Part shown: positions 1-8,749 of the stretch, piece by piece | Numbering within the stretch: position 1 is the first letter of the stretch | Layout: each line of letters begins with the position of its first letter | Assembly (NCBI RefSeq): GCF_017939705.1 | Contig: NZ_JAGKSQ010000006.1 | Span: forward strand, 219,334-283,333 | Origin: Halalkalibacter suaedae | GTDB lineage: Bacteria > Bacillota > Bacilli > Bacillales > Bacillaceae_D | DNA length: 64,000 nucleotides | Reading direction: 5' to 3' | Notes under the pieces: model-generated | What the model was told of the DNA's origin: nothing | Database searches by the model: none | The model's input: the letters and a program-made list of their open reading frames with translations, nothing else | Program-made: the position numbers and the translations under genes

Positions 1-573
1 TAGCATGATACCCGAGTTAATCTCATTTCCAACTTGGACCCAATCAGGTGTGATACCATTGTTTCTCAATTCATTCATCACATCGTACGTATGATTATAT
101 ACTGCTGTTTGCAACTGATTATTATTGTAATTACTCCAAGCAGAAGGTTTAATCTGATGACCAGGATCTGCGAACACATCACTATAATGGAAATCAACCA
201 TAATACTCATTCCCATATCATTTGCTCGTTGTGCCGCTGCGAGGACCCCCGCCTTATCACTATAACCAAGCATAGTCCAAGTTGTCCCATCTTTGTTCCA
301 ATAATAATCACTAGGAGGATCAACAAATACTCTTAATCTAACGGAATTAATTCCGTGGTCTTTAAGGATTTGAAGAGGATCTTCAGGTTGTCCATTGTCA
401 TCTACCCACCTTACACCCTCATCTTCCAATTGCTTCATCCAACCGATATCTGCTCCATAAGCAAAAGAAGGTGCGGCTTCTGCTTTTTGAATACCATCAC
501 CCACTGTAGGCGATAAAAAGATGACAAAGGATAATGCTACGATACATAGATTTCTCACAAGATTATTCCTCAA
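1..573 (-). CDS. Secreted arabinogalactan endo-beta-1,4-galactanase, GH53 (3' end outside window)
   Basis: The frame is open from a TTG at 571-573 to the window edge, giving the first 191 residues. A signal peptide (hydrophobic residues 9-24, cleavage probably after AEA near 33) leads into FAYGADIGWMKQLE, then GINSVRLRVFVDP and MVDFHYSD, the hallmark N-terminal strands of glycoside hydrolase family 53. WVQVGNEI near residue 184 carries the expected acid/base glutamate. These enzymes cut beta-1,4-galactan side chains of pectin outside the cell. The TTG start is chosen because AAAGAGGAGG lies 9 nt upstream; an in-frame GTG at 556-558 is an alternative. A cre-like site lies in the promoter region. 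The nucleophile half of the enzyme is beyond the edge, so integrity cannot be judged. Confidence 0.9.
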   Translation of the reverse strand, partial: MRNNLVRNLCIVALSFVIFLSPTVGDGIQKAEAAPSFAYGADIGWMKQLEDEGVRWVDDNGQPEDPLQILKDHGINSVRLRVFVDPPSDYYWNKDGTTWTMLGYSDKAGVLAAAQRANDMGMSIMVDFHYSDVFADPGHQIKPSAWSNYNNNQLQTAVYNHTYDVMNELRNNGITPDWVQVGNEINSGIML

Positions 574-618
574 TATTATTCTCCTCCTCTTTATAATATA
601 ATTTTGTTCAGATTAATT

Positions 619-633
619 ATAAAACGCTTTCAT
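619..633 (-). promoter_or_regulatory. cre-like site (CcpA) upstream of the galactanase
   Basis: The minus strand reads ATGAAAGCGTTTTAT, which fits the CcpA operator consensus WTGNAANCGNWNNCW except at one 3' position. A TATAAT-like box overlaps its 3' part. Catabolite repression of a galactanase is expected, so the position supports the call. Confidence 0.5.
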
Positions 634-705
634 TTTATGTTCATATAAGAATATTGAATTTTTCATATGAGATATTGAAACCCAAAATATTCTTGTCCAA
701 ACAAA

Positions 706-736
706 AAAGCCACCGAATTCATTCTCGGTAAGCTTT
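706..736 (-). terminator. Rho-independent terminator of the 761-1132 gene
   Basis: On the minus strand an imperfect hairpin (AGCTTACCGA paired with TTCGGTGGCT) is followed by TTTTTTG, 25 bases after the stop codon. Confidence 0.65.
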
Positions 737-760
737 ACTTTTCCTATGTGTAAGAAATGG

Positions 761-1132
761 TCAGTTATCATACAAAGTAAGATGTTCTTCAATATCTGGA
801 TTCTCTAAGATTCTTTTCATTTGTATGATCTTCAAATTATTTACACTATTACACTGCTTTAGATGACGTCGCAAAAATGGATTAATATCCTCAATATATT
901 GTTCTACTTTCTTTTCCTTTGAAACCTCTGGTAAATTAATTAATAGTCTCCCATACACCACGACTTCATGAGATCCATTATCTGTATTTCTTTTAGGCGG
1001 ACTAATATTATTTATTTCAAGAGCCTTTATATCACTTTGTGTTGCTAACAATAGATTTTCTACTGTTGTTTTATAGTTACTAGTTGAATCAACTCGAAAA
1101 GTAATATCTGCGTACGTTATAACTTCTATCAT
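761..1132 (-). CDS. Hypothetical protein, 123 aa
   Basis: I do not recognise this family. The ATG at 1130-1132 is chosen because GGAGG lies 8 nt upstream; the longer frame starting at 1147 would read through that ribosome site. The protein has no signal peptide or membrane segment. It looks like a small soluble alpha/beta protein with a basic, helical C-terminal half (INPFLRRHLKQC, then IIQMKRILENPDIEEHL). It stands alone, with its own terminator downstream and about 480 bases of AT-rich DNA upstream. Confidence 0.6.
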   Translation of the reverse strand: MIEVITYADITFRVDSTSNYKTTVENLLLATQSDIKALEINNISPPKRNTDNGSHEVVVYGRLLINLPEVSKEKKVEQYIEDINPFLRRHLKQCNSVNNLKIIQMKRILENPDIEEHLTLYDN

Positions 1133-1610
1133 GGTTATAACCTCCATTATTCAAATTACTTTGCTCTTCAAACCCTATACAATACCAACCAATTAATTAG
1201 TACTATTAGCTTATATATTAACAACAATGAGATACCTTTAACAAGTAAACTTATTAACAACTGCCCAACATAAAAGAATCCCCTGAAATCTCATAGACTT
1301 TCGATGACTCATACCTTGAATAGATTCTACATTACTCCTAATAGATTTATGAATTGTAAATAATGATCAAACACCAATAATAACAAACGCTTACATTTCA
1401 ACCTGAGGAATATTCTAGTAGCAAAAACTTAGTGCTCTAATTTTATCATATTTTCGAATAGTCTATCCTAATTTCTAATAGAATCCTTAAACAGCCGACA
1501 ATCTAAAAAAAGAACTTTGTTGAAGATTAAATGGTCTATAGAAATAGTGCTGTATACGTTAAATAAGACTAGGACAAAAGTGATTTAACTAATAGAAAAT
1601 CCGAACAATG
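1133..1610. other. AT-rich intergenic stretch, no gene seen
   Basis: No frame on either strand is protein-like. The only recognisable signal is a strong cre-like sequence at 1381-1396 (minus strand ATGTAAGCGTTTGTTA), about 250 bases upstream of the 761-1132 gene and not obviously attached to a sugar gene. Confidence 0.5.
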
Positions 1611-1611
1611 A

Positions 1612-1936
1612 TAATTGGCGGACGTAAACCGCTCCTGAAATATACTACGCTTTCCGCGGGAAGCCGGTGAGCCTACTACGCCTGTGGGGTCTCACCCTTG
1701 GCTTTTTGATGAGGCCACTGAAAAAGGCGTGATTTCCACCTTTTTTAGTGGCCTTTAAGCAATGAGCGAAACCTTTGCATTCTCTTAGGCCTTGCTATGA
1801 GTGGGTTTCTCATAGAAGGCGTGCAACGTGTGGAGCCATTGCTGCTTCCTCGAATCTGCTAAAAGTGACTTTTTCAGTGGCCTCTTTTTGATCCCGCAGG
1901 AGTCTCCGTATATTTCATCCGCTACGTAATTGCTTT
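1612..1936. repeat. Bacillaceae GC-rich palindromic repeat, split by an insertion
   Basis: The outer sequence contains CTTTCCGCGGGAAGCCGG, GTGAGCC, CTGTGGGGTCTCACC and TCCCGCAGGAGTCTCCG. I recognise these blocks as a dispersed intergenic repeat common in Bacillaceae genomes. The flanks form a long imperfect palindrome (TGAAATATA on the left, TATATTTCA on the right). The two halves, 1612-1710 and 1885-1936, are separated by the 174-bp element at 1711-1884. Only one copy lies in this window. Confidence 0.65.
1711..1884. mobile_element. 174-bp MITE-like element with 16-bp perfect TIRs and 8-bp TSD
   Basis: The ends are perfect inverted repeats, GAGGCCACTGAAAAAG at 1711-1726 and its complement at 1869-1884. 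The flanks carry the direct repeat TTTTTGAT at 1703-1710 and 1885-1892, an 8-bp target-site duplication. A third, inverted partial copy of the end (CCTTTTTTAGTGGCC, 1739-1753) makes a hairpin inside the left end. There is no coding capacity, so it is a non-autonomous derivative or deletion remnant of an IS. I cannot name the parent family from the sequence alone. Confidence 0.85.
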
Positions 1937-2038
1937 GTTCGGTATTTCAGTTAGACACTTTTTTTAAGTTCTAGTTCCAGCCCTCTAATATATAATTATG
2001 AAATAGATCATTTAGATCACTCTTCTACTCTCATAAAT

Positions 2039-2884
2039 TTATCCAATCACTCCACCATGCATTGAGAACATATAGAAATCCTCTTCATCGGTCAAAGTCC
2101 AACCATCAAAAAAGGAACTCGCATGAAACACATCTAAAAAGAGATCGTCACATTGTACGATTAAAAAGGGACATTGCTCGAATAACTGAACATCTTCAAT
2201 CGTTTTACCGACCAATAATTCTTTGACCGTTTTCCATTGCCCTTGGTTAGATTGGATATCTGTTCCCCCAAATAATATGACATCAGCATTTCGGATTCGC
2301 CATGGGCATTCAATGGTGATTGACCCTTTTTCAAATTGAATAATCAAATGAATTTCCGTATCAATTGCCGTAATCTGCTGACCAATAAAATCCTTAAAGG
2401 TAACCTTACTACCTTTCGAATGCCAGGTCCTACGTGCATGTCCAATAATCATTTCATTGATCTTGGCCATCGTATAGCCATAATGATTATCACCATCCTG
2501 AAAATCATCTATCATATCACTTAGCTCTTGCCAATTCATCTGTTCTTCAACTAACTCATATTCGATTGCAAAGTGATAAATCTCTTGCACAATGAGCATA
2601 GCATTCTCACTAGGAAGTAATAATTGTGCATGTAGTCGTTTAAAATGATCATCTAGGCACTCTTCTTTAGAAGGTGGAGTCATTTGGATGCTTTTCATCG
2701 CCTCAGCAAACATCGCTTCAATTTCAAATAGATTTAACTGCTCACCCATGCCCATACTAGCTAACTTCTTAATTTCAAGTACATCCAGATATAAACAATG
2801 ATTTGCCCACTCCACATAATCTGCTACCTGGACTGTATTCGTATATCTCTTGTAATATAACTCTAACAAATCTATAGTAGACAC
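2039..2884 (-). CDS. Hypothetical cytoplasmic protein, about 281 aa
   Basis: I do not recognise the family. The protein is acidic, with an alpha-helical N-terminal half and a beta-rich C-terminal third (LIIQFEKGSITIECPWRIRN, then SFFDGWTL). It has no signal peptide or membrane segment. The start is unclear: the GTG at 2884 overlaps the only good ribosome site (GGGAGG), which would leave no spacing. In frame, an ATA lies 8 nt and a TTG about 14 nt downstream of GGAGG, so the true N-terminus may be a few residues shorter. It is monocistronic, with no obvious partner. Confidence 0.6.
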   Translation of the reverse strand: MSTIDLLELYYKRYTNTVQVADYVEWANHCLYLDVLEIKKLASMGMGEQLNLFEIEAMFAEAMKSIQMTPPSKEECLDDHFKRLHAQLLLPSENAMLIVQEIYHFAIEYELVEEQMNWQELSDMIDDFQDGDNHYGYTMAKINEMIIGHARRTWHSKGSKVTFKDFIGQQITAIDTEIHLIIQFEKGSITIECPWRIRNADVILFGGTDIQSNQGQWKTVKELLVGKTIEDVQLFEQCPFLIVQCDDLFLDVFHASSFFDGWTLTDEEDFYMFSMHGGVIG

Positions 2885-2976
2885 CTCCCATACTGCTTTA
2901 ATTCAAACGAGGACTTCCTTATCATAAACTATTTTTATGAACTTTTTGGATTAAACGATAATGTTTACAACAAAAA

Positions 2977-3019
2977 AAGCTGCCAACTATATGCTAATAG
3001 CAAATACAGTCGACAACTT
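2977..3019 (-). terminator. Terminator of the pectate lyase gene
   Basis: On the minus strand a 15-bp stem containing several G-T pairs is followed by TTTTTTTG just after the pectate lyase stop codon. Confidence 0.7.
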
Positions 3020-3029
3020 CCCACAAATA

Positions 3030-5141
3030 TTATTCTACTGCCATGTAAAATAGATTTGCCACATCATCTTTTGTGATTACATGTGTGCCTGAATTAAGCG
3101 ATACAGTGACAATACCATTTACAATCGGATAGCTTGTCCCATTTACCTTGATTTCTGCTCCATCTTCAGTGTTGAACACTAATGTTAATGTGGACTCTTC
3201 AGTCGTCGCAAACTCAATCCTAGTTGAACTTTCAATCTTAAGGCATTGATTTAAAGTTAACCCATTATATTCTACCGTCCCTTTGCTAGATGATAAATTT
3301 CCTTCAATAGCGAAGTAGTTGCTGACTTTTCCATTTGTCGTGAAATTATGAGAGTATGCTTCTGACGGATCCGTTGGGTCTGTTGGAGGCGTGGGGTCAG
3401 TCGGATCTGTCGGGTCTGTTGGTGTCGGATCTGTTGGACTTGGGTCTGTTGGCATTTCTGTGGAATTGCCCCCTACAGATATGAGGCTTGTCTTGTAACC
3501 TTTAATTTTTGCCATAAGCTCTGAGTTGAGTTTGTAGGATTTGTCATCAACCGAGTCATTAAATTCCCATGTAAAGTCTCCATTATTTAGGCGCCCAGCT
3601 TCTGCTGTCACAATTTGCTCAACATCGCTTACGTTGTCAATACTAGAACCATTGACACCAAGATCTATCCTAGTATCAAAGTTATTATACGTTGTCCCAC
3701 CGACTAATGTTTTGTAAGAGCTTGGAACGGTTTCATTTCTCGACGATGCTAGATACGCATCAAATGATTTGGCATTAGCTGATGCTGTTCCCTCATTTGA
3801 ATTTGCGTAAATAAGACTTGCCGCATCGACAACAATATTATTATATGCCTTAATCATACCTCCATCTTCACCTGAGAATGTACCATCGCCTAATGCATCA
3901 GTACCTTGTAATGAGCTCATCATTGGATTCTTTGCATTTCTAAAATAATTCGATTCTACAAATGCCGAACTTCCTGTTGTTGTACCAATACCATATTTTG
4001 AAATGCCATCAAAGAAATTATTATAGACATGGACTGACGCTACTCTTATACGTGGATGGCGCGAGTCTGAATGATCAAACCAGTTATGGTGAAAGGTAAC
4101 AAAGAACTCTGATGATTCACTCAACCCAACTAGAGAAGCTTTTCCTGAATCCCAATAATGATTGTGAGAGATTGTGATATGTGTTGAACCCTTTTTAAGA
4201 TCTGTTGAACCATCACCTTTTGCTTGGTCAGAATCCGATCCTGCCGTCCCGTAGAAAAGATCATTGTGATGCAACCAGATATTTGCGTTCCCTGTATCAA
4301 GAGAAATGCCATCATCAGGGAATAATGCCATACCTAGGTTTCGAACTTCTACATTCCCGCCATTTCTGACTAATATTCCCCACCCGTAAGCATATGCATC
4401 TTCTCCGATACCTTCTAATGTTATATTCATTTCTGAATAACTCGATTTACCTTTCACTTCAAGATAACCATTACCATTAACTTGTCCACTCATGTCCCCA
4501 GAAGTGACTTGTCCAATAAATCTGATTGCAAGCGGTGTCGTATCATATCCCTTTTGTCGTAATGAAAGAATTTCGCTTATACCAACACCCGTCTGTACAT
4601 CACCTGAGCTATTAACGATTACATCATGAGAAACAGTTTTCGCAGTCTCCGATGTTACATAGATAACTTGAGCCCCGTCCTTCATTGTCCCGTCCTCATT
4701 ATATGCACCTGAACCCGTACCATACTTCGAGTTATCAGCAAAAGCAAAACCAGATCTATCATGCTCCGTTACTGATATTACACCCGAGGAAGCGCTTACT
4801 TTTTGACCGTTAGAAAGAATCGCATCAACCTTCATGACATAATCTCCAGCTGCAAGTCCTACTGCATCAGCTCTCCAAAATGAAGCGTATCTGCGAATCA
4901 ATTCATTGTCAATTTGCTCATATTGACTATCTGGTGCATTAGCATGTTTGACATAGACATTATATCCTTCAGCATTACTTACTGGAGACCACTCTATATA
5001 TGCCGTTTCAAACCAACCTCCACTGTTAGTTATAGAAAGACTAGCAGCATGTAATGTCTGACTTGCGAATCCGCATACCAGAAATAGCATAAAAGAATAG
5101 ATCAATACTCGACTAAACCCTTTTTTAATCATAGCCCTCAC
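3030..5141 (-). CDS. Secreted pectate lyase, polysaccharide lyase family 1
   Basis: This extracellular enzyme cleaves polygalacturonate by calcium-dependent beta-elimination. In the 703-residue product a signal peptide (about 1-33, ending LHAA) precedes a fibronectin III-like domain (about 38-120) and a PL1 parallel beta-helix. The helix shows DDGISLDTG, KGDGSTDLKKGSTHITISHN (calcium-site acids) and HHNWFDHSDSRHPRIR near 350-366, whose arginines include the catalytic base. A Pro-Thr-Asp repeat linker (about 564-593) leads to a C-terminal beta domain of the type seen on other Bacillus pectinases. The GTG start is chosen because GGAGGG lies 6 nt upstream; ATG at 5132 is the next option, and the longer 5228 frame has no good site. 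A c-di-GMP riboswitch and terminator precede the gene. Confidence 0.93.
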   Translation of the reverse strand: MRAMIKKGFSRVLIYSFMLFLVCGFASQTLHAASLSITNSGGWFETAYIEWSPVSNAEGYNVYVKHANAPDSQYEQIDNELIRRYASFWRADAVGLAAGDYVMKVDAILSNGQKVSASSGVISVTEHDRSGFAFADNSKYGTGSGAYNEDGTMKDGAQVIYVTSETAKTVSHDVIVNSSGDVQTGVGISEILSLRQKGYDTTPLAIRFIGQVTSGDMSGQVNGNGYLEVKGKSSYSEMNITLEGIGEDAYAYGWGILVRNGGNVEVRNLGMALFPDDGISLDTGNANIWLHHNDLFYGTAGSDSDQAKGDGSTDLKKGSTHITISHNHYWDSGKASLVGLSESSEFFVTFHHNWFDHSDSRHPRIRVASVHVYNNFFDGISKYGIGTTTGSSAFVESNYFRNAKNPMMSSLQGTDALGDGTFSGEDGGMIKAYNNIVVDAASLIYANSNEGTASANAKSFDAYLASSRNETVPSSYKTLVGGTTYNNFDTRIDLGVNGSSIDNVSDVEQIVTAEAGRLNNGDFTWEFNDSVDDKSYKLNSELMAKIKGYKTSLISVGGNSTEMPTDPSPTDPTPTDPTDPTDPTPPTDPTDPSEAYSHNFTTNGKVSNYFAIEGNLSSSKGTVEYNGLTLNQCLKIESSTRIEFATTEESTLTLVFNTEDGAEIKVNGTSYPIVNGIVTVSLNSGTHVITKDDVANLFYMAVE

Positions 5142-5295
5142 TAAAATCCCTCCATTATTTAAATTAAAAAACTTCAACCTACTAGAATGACTACCTACAA
5201 ATCCAAAATAATCATTAGACCATTCCATTCACCTCCTCAAATAAGAATCTCGTTATCATTTCATACTGTGCAAATATAAATCTAGGAAAATAAAA

Positions 5296-5321
5296 AACCT
5301 AATGAGCCTTCTCATTAGGTT
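5296..5321 (-). terminator. Riboswitch-controlled terminator before the pectate lyase gene
   Basis: On the minus strand a perfect 11-bp stem, AACCTAATGAG and CTCATTAGGTT, is followed by TTTTTATTTT. The upstream arm overlaps TGCAACC (5318-5324), which can alternatively pair with GGGTTGCA at the 3' edge of the aptamer (5366-5373). The leader can therefore switch between terminator and antiterminator. Confidence 0.85.
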
Positions 5322-5361
5322 GCATACTCAAGCCAGATGTTGACATTACCCTAGCCATTTA

Positions 5362-5446
5362 TATGTGCAACCCGACGATCATAGCAAATTGCTTTACCTT
5401 AGACTCGTAGCTTTGCGTCCCTATTTTTCAATAGGTTTGCCCTATG
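5362..5446 (-). promoter_or_regulatory. Cyclic di-GMP-I (GEMM-I) riboswitch aptamer, pectate lyase leader
   Basis: On the minus strand the core reads AGGGCAAACC, a CCTATT-GAAA-AATAGG hairpin, GGGACGCAAAGC and finally GTCGGGTTGC. These match the conserved GEMM-I elements, including the GNRA tetraloop. The aptamer lies about 220 bases upstream of the pectate lyase start and directly before the terminator at 5296-5321. Because the aptamer 3' strand and the antiterminator compete, the simplest reading is that c-di-GMP binding favours termination. That polarity is inferred, not shown. Confidence 0.9.
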
Positions 5447-5671
5447 TAGTATCATGCTTTGTTTAGTTAACTTTACCAAAATTTGTAATATATGTTCAAT
5501 AATTAGATAGCACTATTTTTAATAATGCTATTTAAGTCATTATTCTATTAAAAATCGATAAAGTACTTTTAATAGGGTGTTCCTACCTAGTTTTATATTA
5601 GAAACGATTGCGTAGGGTGATGAAGTGGGAAGAATGACTTAGGATGTAAAAAGTTAAAGGACCGTAAAAAA

Positions 5672-5698
5672 GCGAGAATCTATTCAAAGATTCCCGCA
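5672..5698 (-). terminator. Terminator of the 5712-6566 lipoprotein gene
   Basis: Minus strand GCGGGAATCT, a 7-base loop and AGATTCTCGC are followed by TTTTTTAC, 13 bases after the stop codon. Confidence 0.85.
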
Positions 5699-5711
5699 TC
5701 CTTCCAGATTA

Positions 5712-6566
5712 TTATTGTTGTGCCTCTACCGCACCTTCAATAACTTCTTGTGGAATTTCAATTTCTTCAAGATGATTATGATCTACATACTGGCCTTTCA
5801 TATCCTGTGCTATTGTTACTTTTTGTCCTTCCGCACTCATTTCCATCTCCATGTTGAGATTTAATACTGTTGGATAATAGGTCTCTTTGTCGATATGTAT
5901 CTCGTAATCCATATGATTGATTTTCATACTTTCAATAGCTTCTGCAGAATTAGCCATCCCCTCAGGCAACGTCTGTTCCACCGTTTCCTTCAGAAAGTCA
6001 GTAAACTTTTCACCAGAAGCATTTAGTACTAGAATATAGCTTTTATCATCTTGTTGGAATGTAAAGTCATCAACAAATCTTCTCAAGTTTTCAATTTCCG
6101 CTGCTGGGTTTGTCTGTTGATTCGATATTTGTACTAATTGTTCCATCATTTCAGACGGGAACTTCATCCAAGTTTGGCTAGTAGGCTCATAATAGTACAT
6201 ACCGTCTTTTGAAAAATAACTTTCAACCTCCATGACTTGCTCTGTACCAGGGATTTCCGTACTTATTTTTTGATGAAAAGCCATAGGATCTTGAACAACA
6301 TCCATTTCAAGTGTCGATTCTAATGTCACATTAGCTGCTTCATCTTGATCCGAATTAATTACTTGGTTTAAATCCATATTCACTTTGAAACTATTCAATT
6401 CTTTAGATGCCTCTGTCGTTTTTTCAAAAACTTGCTCCAATGTCAGATCCGATTTCTTTGCACTTGAAGTGCCATCCTCATTATTCACCGTATCAGCACT
6501 AGAATTACACGCAGCTAACATCAAAACGAAGAAAACCCCTAAAAGAATAGATAAACTTTTTTTCAA
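5712..6566 (-). CDS. Lipoprotein of the DUF6612 / LppX-LolA-like type
   Basis: The N-terminus is a lipoprotein signal peptide with lipobox LAAC at residues 17-20. The body (about 35-275) is a curved beta-sheet type sequence with features of the DUF6612 family: an early LEQVFEKTTEASKELNSFKV, MEVESYFSKDGMYYY, a Trp-Met-Lys stretch (TWMKFP), and DYEIHIDKETYYPTVLNL. Such proteins sit on the outer face of the membrane; their cargo is not known. It has its own terminator and is not obviously co-transcribed with the pectate lyase. Family assignment is by pattern only. Confidence 0.75.
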   Translation of the reverse strand: MKKSLSILLGVFFVLMLAACNSSADTVNNEDGTSSAKKSDLTLEQVFEKTTEASKELNSFKVNMDLNQVINSDQDEAANVTLESTLEMDVVQDPMAFHQKISTEIPGTEQVMEVESYFSKDGMYYYEPTSQTWMKFPSEMMEQLVQISNQQTNPAAEIENLRRFVDDFTFQQDDKSYILVLNASGEKFTDFLKETVEQTLPEGMANSAEAIESMKINHMDYEIHIDKETYYPTVLNLNMEMEMSAEGQKVTIAQDMKGQYVDHNHLEEIEIPQEVIEGAVEAQQ

Positions 6567-6929
6567 AACTTCTCACACCCTTTTTGTTTATATGTCTAAT
6601 CTAAGCAACTTAATCATTATAAATGTTTTAACTGGAAAATAACTCCTACATTACTCCTAATTTATGGGTATAATTACCAGTAGTTACTCCATTCAAACCT
6701 GACCATTGGTAAGTAGATGAGATTTTCCACTCAATGCTTAAGTATTGAGTGTTATATCTACCATTACTAAAGAGATTAGCCGGTGTTTCTCAATCATGAT
6801 TAAGGATAATAAATTATTTTCTGAAAATCCCCTTAGTTTTCGGATATCACCCTATGAAAAGCTTCAACACAAAAAACCTATAGGAACTTTATCCTATAGG
6901 CCTTGTTAGTACTGAACAAGTTTTAGGGT
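6567..6929. other. Intergenic region with a structured inverted repeat
   Basis: No gene is seen. At 6713-6761 nested inverted repeats are present: outer GTAGAT / ATCTAC, and inner CACTCAAT (6728-6735) with ATTGAGTG (6744-6751). No T-run follows on either strand, so it is not a standard terminator. Confidence 0.4.
6878..6900 (-). terminator. Terminator of the chemoreceptor gene
   Basis: Minus strand CCTATAGGA, a 5-base loop and TCCTATAGG, followed by TTTTTTG, 30 bases beyond the stop codon. Confidence 0.85.
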
Positions 6930-8681
6930 CTATACTTTTAACGTTTTTACAGCTTCCTCAAGATTATTAATTAATTTTTTCATATCCTGTGCTGAATCAA
7001 CAATAGTATCGAATGAAACCTTCTGATCTTTAATACTATCTGTTAGTGTAATAACTGTATCGCTATTTTGTGTGGTTAAATCTGTAAATTGTTCAAACGT
7101 AGATGTGATTTCTTGATTTTCTGCAGACATTTGTTCTGTTGCTGCAGATATTTCATCCATTTGAGCAGACACATCCCGTGCAGAGTCAAGAATATCAGCA
7201 AAAAGGACTCCTGTCTCTTTTACAAGAGATACACCGGCGTTCGCGTATTTGACTCCCTCATTAATTGAAGTAACAGCTTCCTCTGTCCCATTTTGTATAT
7301 AATCAATTAATGATTTAATTTGCTCTGCTGAACCTTTTGATTGTTCCGCTAGCTTTTTCACTTCATTAGCAACAATCGCAAATCCTCTACCATGCTCCCC
7401 TGCTCGAGCCGCTTCAATCGAAGCATTTAATGATAAAAGACTTGTTTGTTCTGAAATGCTTGTAATCAGTCCAACAATCGAATGAATTTCATTAGAACGT
7501 TCATTAAGATTTCGGATAATCTTTTCTGAGTTTTGTGACGATTGATTAATCAATCCCATTTGTTTTCCTACTTGATCTACTGACTCATTCCCTTGCAATG
7601 CACGACTCTCAGTTTCTTTTGATCTTTCACTGACATTAGAAATATTACGAGCAACCGTCTCCACACCAGCAGATAACTGTTGCAACGAAGAGGAAATCTC
7701 ATAAGCAGATCCACTCTGAGAATCAAATCTTCCTGACATTTCTGACACGTCTTTAGTAATACTATCCATTTTCTCACTAGTTCTGTTTACAGAAGCGAAC
7801 AATGAGTCATAGTTACTTGATGTATTCTTCGATGCCGATTCAATAGAATTAATTAACCTACTTATATTATCTACCATCGCGTTAAAGCTTACAGCTACCC
7901 GACCAATTTCATCATTCGACTCTCTTAATCTCACATCGTAATTACCTTCTGTGACAGACTCAATCCCACTAGCAAGCTCACCAATTGGTTTATATAGCTT
8001 TCCTAACAAGAAATATTCCAACACGCCAATAACCACAACGACAATTAATAGAATTATACCTACAGTCATTAGGATATTTCGTTGACTATCTACAAAGCCT
8101 TGTGCATTAAAGTCCATTCCATAATAAGCATAAACATTACCATTTTCATCTACATACGGTTTAGCAACTGTAATCCATGTACCTAATCCATCTGAGTAAA
8201 TATCAGAAACGACTATTTCCTTTTCAGCCGTCAGCTTGTTAACTAGCTTGACAATATTATCAGGCTGACCATACATATCGCCAACTGTTAAATCCGCTTC
8301 CGTTTTAAGTATGTCTAATAATCCTGATGGTGCAGCAACTAAACTCGTTTCTGATCCATTTTCTAACTCAGTACCAAAAATATAACCCTGTGCAACTGAA
8401 GGTTGATAGTTTGATAATTGATCAAAATGACTAACCAAACGTTGAGTCGCTTCACTATTCTCATCATCTGTTCCCATTACTTCGATTACATCTTTAGGAT
8501 CAATATCCTGTGACCATGTTTCAACAATTTGTTCAGCATCTGTTACAAGATCGTCTAACATGAAATTAGAATTAACAGAGTAACTAACCCCAGTTATCAA
8601 AATAGCAACTAAAGTAGTTGTGATGATACTAAATAAAATACTTTTTGTCTTTAATGATATATTAGAATACCATTTTCTCAT
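6930..8681 (-). CDS. Methyl-accepting chemotaxis protein
   Basis: This 583-residue transmembrane chemoreceptor has TM1 at about 14-35, an extracytoplasmic sensor region of Cache type at about 36-202 ([21 protein letters not shown]), TM2 at about 203-226, a HAMP linker to about 280 and a coiled-coil signalling domain. The kinase-contact hairpin tip is intact ([20 protein letters not shown]). The ligand is unknown. The leader carries a c-di-GMP-I riboswitch with a terminator, and a sigma-D-like promoter lies between that terminator and the start. This agrees with flagellar and chemotaxis control. The neighbouring pectate lyase hints at sensing plant-derived compounds, but that is only inference. 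Confidence 0.93.
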   Translation of the reverse strand: MRKWYSNISLKTKSILFSIITTTLVAILITGVSYSVNSNFMLDDLVTDAEQIVETWSQDIDPKDVIEVMGTDDENSEATQRLVSHFDQLSNYQPSVAQGYIFGTELENGSETSLVAAPSGLLDILKTEADLTVGDMYGQPDNIVKLVNKLTAEKEIVVSDIYSDGLGTWITVAKPYVDENGNVYAYYGMDFNAQGFVDSQRNILMTVGIILLIVVVVIGVLEYFLLGKLYKPIGELASGIESVTEGNYDVRLRESNDEIGRVAVSFNAMVDNISRLINSIESASKNTSSNYDSLFASVNRTSEKMDSITKDVSEMSGRFDSQSGSAYEISSSLQQLSAGVETVARNISNVSERSKETESRALQGNESVDQVGKQMGLINQSSQNSEKIIRNLNERSNEIHSIVGLITSISEQTSLLSLNASIEAARAGEHGRGFAIVANEVKKLAEQSKGSAEQIKSLIDYIQNGTEEAVTSINEGVKYANAGVSLVKETGVLFADILDSARDVSAQMDEISAATEQMSAENQEITSTFEQFTDLTTQNSDTVITLTDSIKDQKVSFDTIVDSAQDMKKLINNLEEAVKTLKV

Positions 8682-8749
8682 TGATGTACACTTCCCTTAA
8701 GTAATTAATTTAGATTTATTGCGAAAAGAAAAAAATGTCGGCTTATGTC

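Noticed and set aside
3370..3450. Short direct repeats of GGATCTGTTGG type resembling a CRISPR or satellite
   Set aside because: They encode the Pro-Thr-Asp linker of the pectate lyase and are in frame throughout.
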